Notes under the pieces: generated by a model
The model's database searches: none
What the model was told of the DNA's origin: nothing
Seen by the model: only the letters and a program-made list of their open reading frames with translations
Shown here: piece after piece, positions 1-6,142 of the stretch
How the letters are laid out: every line of letters starts with the position of its first letter
Numbering within the stretch: the stretch's first letter is position 1
Program-made: the position numbers and the translations under genes
NCBI GenBank assembly: GCA_002342365.1
Contig: DDPV01000011.1
Coordinates: 29,811-47,935, forward strand
Source of the DNA: Burkholderiales bacterium UBA2459
GTDB lineage: Bacteria > Pseudomonadota > Gammaproteobacteria > Burkholderiales > Burkholderiaceae_E
DNA length: 18,125 bases
Direction: 5' to 3'

Positions 1-1
1 T

Positions 2-78
<77 letters not shown>

Positions 79-92
79 CCTAGCCAACGAAT

Positions 93-169
93 CTGCCCAT
101 AGCTCAGCTGGATAGAGCAACGGCCTTCTAAGCCGTAGGTCGCACGTTCGAGTCGTGCTGGGCAGGCCA
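93..169 (+). tRNA. tRNA-Arg (anticodon TCT)
   Basis: The acceptor arm CTGCCCA pairs perfectly with TGGGCAG. The T arm is GCACG-TTCGAGT-CGTGC and the anticodon stem ACGGC/GCCGT closes the loop CTTCTAA, giving anticodon TCT (arginine, AGA codons). Discriminator G166 is followed by CCA at 167-169. It starts 14 bases after tRNA-Pro and is probably cotranscribed with it. Confidence 0.97.
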
Positions 170-252
170 GTTCCTCTCCCTGCGGCAGATTCCCTCATTG
201 CGCCTCGGGAAACAAGCCCTCGTCATGCGTCCTCGTGAAGACTTCGATGCCT

Positions 253-285
253 AACTCGCTTGCTGGCGAGTTCGCGAAGCAAGCG
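253..285 (+). other. Two mutually exclusive hairpins between tRNA genes
   Basis: This is the only clear structure in the 285-base gap between tRNA-Arg and tRNA-His besides the promoter. AACTCGC (253-259) pairs with GCGAGTT (266-272). The overlapping CGCTTGCT (257-264) pairs perfectly with AGCAAGCG (278-285). Both use bases 257-259, so only one can form at a time. No T-run follows, so it is not a standard intrinsic terminator. It could be a 3' processing or attenuation structure of the upstream tRNA transcript, or chance. No protein gene is supported in the gap. Confidence 0.35.
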
Positions 286-411
286 TTCAGCTCATGTCTG
301 GAATTCGAGCCGGGTCAGTAAATTGCTCTCAAGGTTCATCGATCAATCTCCGCGATCCGTTGCCTGGAGATGCCTCGTACGCTACTTTGTTAAGCCTGAG
401 AATGCTTCAGT

Positions 412-440
412 TTGACGCCGTCAGGCCTCGAACTTACAAT
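412..440 (+). promoter_or_regulatory. Sigma-70-type promoter of tRNA-His
   Basis: A -35 element TTGACG (412-417) and a -10 element TACAAT (435-440) are separated by exactly 17 bases. Each differs from the consensus hexamer at one position. Transcription would start near 447, about eight bases before tRNA-His, which fits a stable-RNA promoter. No separate promoter is evident between tRNA-His and the gene at 600, so this promoter may also feed the downstream operon. Confidence 0.8.
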
Positions 441-454
441 CAAGGGTTCTCGGT

Positions 455-531
455 GGTGGCCGTAGCTCAGTTGGTAGAGTCCCGGATTGTGATTCCGGCT
501 GTCGTGGGTTCGAATCCCATCGGTCACCCCA
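455..531 (+). tRNA. tRNA-His (anticodon GTG)
   Basis: The acceptor arm GTGGCCG pairs with CGGTCAC through one G-T pair. The T arm is GTGGG-TTCGAAT-CCCAT, and the anticodon stem CCGGA/TCCGG closes the loop TTGTGAT with anticodon GTG (histidine). The extra 5' G (455) faces discriminator C528, the identity feature of histidine tRNAs, and CCA is encoded at 529-531. The mature RNA therefore starts at 455. A small hairpin (TCGTGC 539-544 with GCACGA 552-557) follows, without a T-run. Confidence 0.97.
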
Positions 532-599
532 ATACTTCTCGTGCGCATCTAGCACGACCACCCCATGCGGCAGGCACCTGAACTTATGCCCATCGCTCT

Positions 600-1277
600 A
601 TGTCAGCCGTTACCACAGTAATTTGCTGCCCGGGCCTCAGCCCGCTCGCGTCGGAAGAACTTGTGCGCCGCGTTCGGTCTTGGATTGGACCCTGCCAGAT
701 TTGGCGCGATGGCGACATCGGCACGATGGAACACAACGCCGACCGCCTATCAGCGGTGGTCGATGCGGTGGGCCCGGTTCAATGGGTCGGATCTGGTTTG
801 GGAGCGGCGCTTGGGTATTGGCTCGGATGCCGACGCGAAGGTGCGATTCGGCAGGCTGAGCTTTTTGAGCCGTTTCTCGGCTTCAACGTACCTTTTTACG
901 GGAGCACACGAAGCGGAAAAGCGGCCTGGGCTAGCGCTGCGCTCAGCCTTGCACGTCATGAATGGGGAGCTATGCTCGGTTTGCTCTTTCCACCGCCTTC
1001 CATGGCTGCGCCCCGCAAGCAGGATCTGGTCCCCTGTCGCAGCTGGCAGGAAGTTGCCTGTTTTACGGATTCCCTGGACTTCGTTCAACTGAGCGTGCAC
1101 TATGGAAAAGAAACAAGGGTTTGGCTTAACCGATCCGATCAGGATTTACAGGCCGATCGCGCGGCAAACCACATTCGTGCGATGAGCCCGAACGCCACGG
1201 TGGAGATCGGGCAGTGGCAATCGGGAGCGTTTCCGGACGCACTGGTTGAAACCATGGGAGCTAAAGGATGGGTATGA
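600..1277 (+). CDS. Hypothetical protein, possible degenerate alpha/beta-hydrolase
   Basis: This 225-residue soluble protein has no signal peptide or membrane segment. I do not recognise a named family, but the layout recalls small alpha/beta-hydrolases of the RBBP9/YdeN or BioH type. There is an N-terminal strand ending in PGL (11-13), then an elbow-like segment WVGSGLGAALG (62-72), a strand ending in PF, and a C-terminal strand with RSDQD (178-182) before SGAFPDAL (208-215). In active enzymes the elbow is GxSxG and the last motif carries a histidine. Here glycine (G66) and alanine (A210) sit at the expected catalytic places, so it would be inactive. The ATG at 600 is the only sensible start, without a clear ribosome site. 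Its stop overlaps the next start as ATGA. The gene is likely real; the fold assignment is an inference of moderate strength. Confidence 0.7.
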   Translation: MSAVTTVICCPGLSPLASEELVRRVRSWIGPCQIWRDGDIGTMEHNADRLSAVVDAVGPVQWVGSGLGAALGYWLGCRREGAIRQAELFEPFLGFNVPFYGSTRSGKAAWASAALSLARHEWGAMLGLLFPPPSMAAPRKQDLVPCRSWQEVACFTDSLDFVQLSVHYGKETRVWLNRSDQDLQADRAANHIRAMSPNATVEIGQWQSGAFPDALVETMGAKGWV

Positions 1278-2113
1278 CCGGCACGCTCACCGAAACCGAC
1301 TACACCGTCATGCTTGTGCTTCTTTTGCTCTTGTCGGCAGTGGGGCTGGTCTGGCTTGGCGCCTTTTTGCAAAAGCGCAATGAACGTCCGGCCTCAGAAG
1401 TTTCAGACGCCGCCACAGGTGCTAAACCGACTACAGTGGGCAAAGCGCAACTGCCGCCCACCACCGCCGAGCAAATTGTCAAGCGGATGGAACAGCACTT
1501 AAGCGATCTGCAAAAGCAGCTGAACATGGACCTCGCGCAGTTGCAAGCTTCCATGCAGGCTGATCGCCTCGATACCGAACGGCATGTGGTTCGGGTGCGT
1601 GAGTTGGCCACTGAGCACAGGCTCACGCTCACGCTTTTTGAACTCTTTGAAAGCCTCAAAACCCTACCTAAGAAAAACCAGGAGGCGCAATCGATGGACC
1701 GTGCCTGGCACGGCCAGGTCGGCATCGAACCTGATGATGTGCTGTTGCCTAACGAAGACAGCGACCCGTGGAAAATCTACTTCAAGCTTGAAGGCATCTG
1801 GTATTTGCTACGGGTTCTCGAGAGGAAGTACAGCAGGATCGATTATTATGAGATCGCTTTGCACGATGAGGACGGGAGGCTGCTTGCCGAAGTGCGGGCC
1901 CGGCCTGATTCGAGTCGCGCGAAGCTTGATAAAGATTTTGTTTCGAGTTTGCACGTCGGTCCTTGGCTTTCGGAGTTCATCGCACTGCGTTTGCGGATGG
2001 ATCACCGGTTGCAAAGAACATTAATGGAAGCGGCATCGCGCGATGTGGATGCCATGAAGCGCAGCTTCCGCATTATGCAAGTGGGGAAGAAAGTTGAAAC
2101 TGCCAGCGATTGA
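1274..2113 (+). CDS. Membrane-anchored coiled-coil protein, unknown function
   Basis: The product of about 279 residues has one hydrophobic segment near residues 12-32 (VMLVLLLLLSAVGLVWLGAF) followed by basic residues, predicting a single anchor with a large cytoplasmic part. A heptad-like stretch rich in Gln, Leu and Glu (about 65-115) suggests a coiled coil. The rest is a mixed globular region containing WYLLRVLERKY and IDYYEIALHDEDGR. I do not recognise a family. The ATG at 1274 is preferred over the in-frame ATG at 1268 because it forms an ATGA overlap with the upstream stop and has AAAGG (1263-1267) at a good distance. It overlaps the next gene by 20 bases, so it is probably translationally coupled and part of the same complex or pathway. 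Confidence 0.85.
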   Translation: MTGTLTETDYTVMLVLLLLLSAVGLVWLGAFLQKRNERPASEVSDAATGAKPTTVGKAQLPPTTAEQIVKRMEQHLSDLQKQLNMDLAQLQASMQADRLDTERHVVRVRELATEHRLTLTLFELFESLKTLPKKNQEAQSMDRAWHGQVGIEPDDVLLPNEDSDPWKIYFKLEGIWYLLRVLERKYSRIDYYEIALHDEDGRLLAEVRARPDSSRAKLDKDFVSSLHVGPWLSEFIALRLRMDHRLQRTLMEAASRDVDAMKRSFRIMQVGKKVETASD

Positions 2114-4034
2114 TCTACAGGCCGCACTGGGCAAGGTGCCCGGTCTATCAAAATTCATCAAGCCCAAAGCGGATGCGAAGACCGGCGCAGCGAAAGCGAA
2201 AGCATCGCCTGCCAAAAGCCATGATCAGCAGGTTCAGACGCGACTTGACCTCACCATGAAGGGCCTGAGCGCCCTGGCCTTGTTGCTTGTGCTCTTTGCG
2301 CTTTACTCGGTCTTTTCTCAAAACAGCCTCAACAAGGCTATTCACAGCGCAGCACCGCCCATGGTCGATCTGGGCGATCTTGCCCCGGCAGCAGAAGGCA
2401 AAGCAGCTGCAGGTAAGGGTGATCAGGCAAAAGAAGCTAAGGCTGCAAACAACGCCAAAATCCGCTTGCCCGAAGGAACCGATGCCCGTATCGATTACGC
2501 CTTTGAGCAGGTGGCAAATTTTGAAAACACCCGTGCCGAAGCGATTTTGCGAAGCACCCGCGCCAACGTGGCAGGCGTTGTGGCGGGCAGCGTTGCCGCG
2601 CGCGCAGGTTTTCGCGTCGGCGACTTGATTTTGAGTGTTGATGGTGAGCAGGCAGGTTTTGTCTGGGATACCCTGCGCAAGCTCACCGGAGCAGGGAAAA
2701 CCTCGGCGTTGCTTGAGGTGCAACGCGGCAACGAAGTACTGCGCGGCGAGCTTGAGGCACCGGAGGGCGAAACCCTCACCTCTTCGAATTCAGGCTTGCT
2801 GTTTGACATACCCGAGGGTTATCGCTTTGTGGGTGACAACGACCGACGCGATCTGCGCAGCGGTTTTTCCAGAGCCTACATGGAGGGATTGGCAGGGGAC
2901 GAGCGGCTTGCCTATGCCACAAGCCTCGCGCTTTTGGGAGGCAACCTCGTCAAGCGCGGCGTAGAGCAAACCAGCATCAAACCAGACGATCCGATGTGGC
3001 TTAAGACCGAGCAAATCCTTGCCGATCACCACAGTAAGTTCAGCAAAGCGCTCGCCCAACACGACAGCCTTCTTGACTCGATGCAGGCCAAACTTCAGGC
3101 CGGCTTTATCAAGATCGGTGCGCTGCTCCTGGCTGCACTGATCGCGGGTATTGCAGCGCTTGCTGCGGCCCTGCAGCTCAATAAGCATTTGAGTGAGGCC
3201 GGACTTGGTGCGGTCAAAGCGCAGCTGCAAGGTCTTCGTTCACAAATGGATCAGCTTGCCCACGCTGCTGCCGCCTCGACCTCAGCGGTAGCCCCTGAGT
3301 CCCAGGCATTGAGCCGTTCAGCGGCCCGACAGACAGGCTTGGGAGCACGGGGTTCGGATGGCGCTCAAACCGCTGGGCCTGCGGCCAGCGGCTTTTCAAA
3401 GGCTGCGGCAGTGGGTGCTGCCACGCTTGCGGGTGCTATAGCCGGCGCAGGTGCTGGTTCTGGAGGGGATGCTGGTTACCGCGAGGGTGCAGGTGCTTCA
3501 GTGGCTGCAAGCGGAGCCTCAGGCATGTCGCTAGCCGAGTTGGCAGCACGGGTTGCGCTTGCCAGTGATGCGGATGAAGAAAAATCCCAGACTTCGGAAC
3601 AAGACGAGGCTGAATCTGATCACGATGTGCTTGTCGATCATGCACCAGGCAGTACGGCTGACCACGCCCCTGTTGCATCAGCCATTGGCGATTCAGCGGC
3701 CGATCAAGCGGCCGATGCTGCTTCCTTAAACGTGAATCGGGCGGTTACAGCGCCCTCTGACGACCAGACCGCTGCCAGCGGTGAGCAAGCGCCCATGGCT
3801 ATCGCTGAGCAAGCCTCCGCTGCCAACGAAGAGCAAACCACTGCAGCCAGTTCTGGGGCGACTGACGCCGCCGGTGCTGGGCAAAGCCTGACAGCCGCTG
3901 AGGGTGAGATCGCAAACGCAGCGGCCGTTGGCGTTGATGCGCCAGCCTCCGTGGAGCCTGTTGCGTCCGCCGCGACTGATGGGCAAGCACTGACAGGCAA
4001 TGCCTCAAGGACTGGAGACGGTGCAAGCGCCTGA
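2094..4034 (+). CDS. Two-TM protein with periplasmic PDZ domain and Ala-rich tail
   Basis: The 646-residue protein has a basic N-terminus, TM1 near 57-75 and TM2 near 341-361. Between them is a region containing a PDZ domain at about 155-220, with the signature GVVAGSVAARAGFRVGDLI and SVDGEQ typical of HtrA/RseP-type PDZ ligand pockets. After TM2 comes a short helical stretch and then about 250 residues of Ala/Gly/Ser/Glu-rich, probably disordered sequence. TM-periplasmic sensor-TM is the topology of a chemoreceptor, but no HAMP or signalling hairpin is present and no protease domain accompanies the PDZ. The start is TTG at 2094, supported by GGGGA (2083-2087). The first in-frame ATG lies 54 codons in, directly before TM1, and is less likely. 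The position just before CheW-like and receptor-like genes suggests a role in the same membrane assembly. Confidence 0.85.
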   Translation: MKLPAIDLQAALGKVPGLSKFIKPKADAKTGAAKAKASPAKSHDQQVQTRLDLTMKGLSALALLLVLFALYSVFSQNSLNKAIHSAAPPMVDLGDLAPAAEGKAAAGKGDQAKEAKAANNAKIRLPEGTDARIDYAFEQVANFENTRAEAILRSTRANVAGVVAGSVAARAGFRVGDLILSVDGEQAGFVWDTLRKLTGAGKTSALLEVQRGNEVLRGELEAPEGETLTSSNSGLLFDIPEGYRFVGDNDRRDLRSGFSRAYMEGLAGDERLAYATSLALLGGNLVKRGVEQTSIKPDDPMWLKTEQILADHHSKFSKALAQHDSLLDSMQAKLQAGFIKIGALLLAALIAGIAALAAALQLNKHLSEAGLGAVKAQLQGLRSQMDQLAHAAAASTSAVAPESQALSRSAARQTGLGARGSDGAQTAGPAASGFSKAAAVGAATLAGAIAGAGAGSGGDAGYREGAGASVAASGASGMSLAELAARVALASDADEEKSQTSEQDEAESDHDVLVDHAPGSTADHAPVASAIGDSAADQAADAASLNVNRAVTAPSDDQTAASGEQAPMAIAEQASAANEEQTTAASSGATDAAGAGQSLTAAEGEIANAAAVGVDAPASVEPVASAATDGQALTGNASRTGDGASA

Positions 4035-4431
4035 TATCCGTGAACGGTCCGATTCCCGTGAGCGGCTTGATGCGAAAGAGCGTTACCTTCTGGCAGGCGT
4101 TGGTCGATCGCAGTATGCGATCCCGCTTAGTCTGATCGATCGGGTCGTTCGAGATCCAGTCATTCACGATTGGGACGGCCAGGGTGTCGTTCACGGGTTT
4201 GTTCTGGTCGAGGGATGGCTAGTCTGGCTTGTCGATGCCTCGCAAGTCTTTACCGAAATGCCCAGAATGCAGGCTCAGGGCGACTGGCTGTTGATTCTCA
4301 AGGAAGAGCAGGGGCTCAGTCGCATCGGTTTGTTAGCGGAAGACGTGAAGGGACCCGTTGCGTTTGCCCGAATCGAGCATGCTCGCATCGTGCAACGGCG
4401 TCGCGGGGAAGAGCTCGATGATTTTCGCTAA
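4021..4431 (+). CDS. Divergent CheW-like adaptor protein
   Basis: The protein has about 136 residues. Its core follows the CheW fold: YLLAGVGRSQYAIPLSLIDRVVR corresponds to the first strands, GFVLVEGWLVWLVDASQVF to the usual 'GxxxxRGxxxPxxDL' segment, and WLLILKEEQ...IGLLAEDVKG to the final strands. CheW proteins couple receptors to the kinase CheA in the cytoplasm. The conserved arginine of the RG motif, important for receptor binding, is glutamate here (VEG), proline is missing, and DL has become DA, so binding properties should differ. The start may be GTG at 4021 (AAGGA at 4007-4011) or the in-frame ATG at 4000; the conserved part begins after both. It overlaps the PDZ gene by 14 bases (35 with the ATG) and the next gene by 14 bases. 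Its position next to a receptor-like gene matches pilI/cheW contexts. Confidence 0.8.
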   Translation: MQAPDIRERSDSRERLDAKERYLLAGVGRSQYAIPLSLIDRVVRDPVIHDWDGQGVVHGFVLVEGWLVWLVDASQVFTEMPRMQAQGDWLLILKEEQGLSRIGLLAEDVKGPVAFARIEHARIVQRRRGEELDDFR

Positions 4432-6127
4432 GCGCCTACCTGTCAAACTGACAACGCTGTCGACATGGATGTCGAGCTACGGCTTAAGCGCGTTTTTCGG
4501 GCTTTCCATGGTCGTTTGCGTCTTTGTTGGTGCCAACTATGAGCGGGAGTTTCGCAGTAATCTCGAACAAGGTTTTCAACAGCGCGTCGAGCTTGGTGAC
4601 CTCGCATCGTCAGTACAACAACTCAGGCGTACGCTTGATGCGCCTCGAGCGCTTGACCCGGGATTCATCGGTAGCCTGATCGAGCGCACCAAAGAGGTGG
4701 AAAGCAAAGCAAAGGCTCAAAACGATGCAGGGCGCGTTGCCGATCTCGTCTTGCCTGTCAAAGAACTGGCCGCCATTGCTGCGATGCAATCCGGGTTCGA
4801 GCGCTTATCGGCGAGCACGGCGCAGGTTGAACGTGCTTTTAACTTGAAGTCGAGCTTAAAACCCTCGGAATCCGCAGACGCCCCGACGCTCAAGCGTGTT
4901 TCAGCCTTGATCGATGACTATGTGGGGGCAGCAGGTGCGCTTCGGAATGCGCGTAGCGCCTCGGCAGCTTTACCGGGTATGACCTCGGCAAGCATGTCGC
5001 TTGCGGAGAATCTTGCCGGTGCAAGCGCAGAGTCACGCAAAAAAACCGTTAACCCCGCTTGGCGCGAGGTACTTGCCGCCTTGCCGATCGATCGTGGCGA
5101 TTTGGTTGATCGCTTGCTCGCCGACGCCAGAATGCTTGAGGATTTTCAAACACAAAGATCAAGAGCTTTGTCCCGACTCGAGCAGGTTTCAGCCAAGATC
5201 GACAGTGCTGAGCGAATGCTTTTGCAATCTCGAAGTGGAGGCGGTCTGCTTGTGGTCAGTTCAATTCTCACTTGGGTTGGTGTTGGGCTTGGATTATTGG
5301 CGATCGCGCTGACCTGGGTGCAACTCAGGCAGCAAACGGAAGTCTCCCCGCATCCTGCTGCGCCGGTCGGTTTGGTCGTGCCGCATGACGGGCTTCCAGC
5401 CGATGGGGCTCCCCACGGCCAGCCAAGTGTGGACGCAAATGGGTATGCGATTGAAGCGCGTATCGCGGCGAGAATCGCCAGCGAAGTCAGTACGGCGGTA
5501 TCCGTGAGAGAACTTGCGGAAGCCGCTGTGGAGGACCCGATTGATCACGTTGCCTCCGGATACTGGATTGAGGCAGGATCGATGGCTGAACGCCGAGTGG
5601 CCTTGCTCGACAAACAATCTGAGCAGCTCGAACAACACGTCAGGGCGGTGTTGGCGGCTGTTGAGACCCTTGCAGGGCGCGCTGACATGGTCGTTCAAAG
5701 CCTGCAGTTGGTTTCTGAGGAGGATGCTCCGCATGCGAGCATGGATGCTGCGGTTTTGCGCAAACGAACCGAGGAGTTGCAAGCCTTGGCGATGAATTTA
5801 TCGCTTCAGGTTCGTTCAGGGGAAAGCTCCGATCCTTTGCTTGACGATCTTGAAGCGTTCAATGCAAACCTTGGTTCGCTCGCAGAAGACATTCGTCGCG
5901 TCAGCAAAGCAGGTGGTGTTGCCCAGATCGAGCGTCGCCTGTCGCATTCGATTGAAGAGGGCAGGCGGATGGTCGCTGCTTCCGATAGTCTGAAGGAGCG
6001 AACCGAAACACTTTTCGAAGACGTTCAACGATTCCGCCGCCACAGTGAAGCCCTCATTCGTGGCATTCAGGAGGGCGCGGTCGCTGAGCTTCCAGCTTCC
6101 TATATCCGCCAGCGAAACTCGGTTTAA
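4418..6127 (+). CDS. Receptor-like two-TM coiled-coil protein (PilJ/MCP-like layout)
   Basis: The product of 569 residues has TM1 near residues 21-39, a mostly helical periplasmic region of about 235 residues, and TM2 near 276-301. The cytoplasmic part of about 265 residues is largely helical and probably coiled-coil (about 390-560). This is the layout of methyl-accepting chemotaxis proteins and of PilJ. However, I see no HAMP domain and no trace of the highly conserved signalling tip (the E-RTAAS-EQ type hairpin), so it should not dock canonical CheA/CheW in the usual way. The ATG at 4418 is chosen over an earlier in-frame ATG at 4358 because GGGGAAGAG (4405-4413) precedes it and the overlap with the CheW-like gene falls from 74 to 14 bases. 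A receptor role is inferred from layout and neighbours only. Confidence 0.8.
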   Translation: MIFAKRLPVKLTTLSTWMSSYGLSAFFGLSMVVCVFVGANYEREFRSNLEQGFQQRVELGDLASSVQQLRRTLDAPRALDPGFIGSLIERTKEVESKAKAQNDAGRVADLVLPVKELAAIAAMQSGFERLSASTAQVERAFNLKSSLKPSESADAPTLKRVSALIDDYVGAAGALRNARSASAALPGMTSASMSLAENLAGASAESRKKTVNPAWREVLAALPIDRGDLVDRLLADARMLEDFQTQRSRALSRLEQVSAKIDSAERMLLQSRSGGGLLVVSSILTWVGVGLGLLAIALTWVQLRQQTEVSPHPAAPVGLVVPHDGLPADGAPHGQPSVDANGYAIEARIAARIASEVSTAVSVRELAEAAVEDPIDHVASGYWIEAGSMAERRVALLDKQSEQLEQHVRAVLAAVETLAGRADMVVQSLQLVSEEDAPHASMDAAVLRKRTEELQALAMNLSLQVRSGESSDPLLDDLEAFNANLGSLAEDIRRVSKAGGVAQIERRLSHSIEEGRRMVAASDSLKERTETLFEDVQRFRRHSEALIRGIQEGAVAELPASYIRQRNSV

Positions 6128-6142
6128 GCCCGCTTAGACTTC

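Noticed and set aside
319..345. TAAA-N15-ATCGATCA, a sigma-28-like match upstream of tRNA-His
   Set aside because: Only five of eight -10 positions fit and it would place tRNA-His inside the leader; a much better sigma-70 promoter lies downstream.
294..581. Open frame of 95 codons across tRNA-His
   Set aside because: It runs through the tRNA-His gene and its promoter; the protein has no recognisable features.
2148..2723. Minus-strand open frame opposite the PDZ gene
   Set aside because: It is a shadow of the + strand gene, which has clear TM and PDZ features; the antisense product has none.
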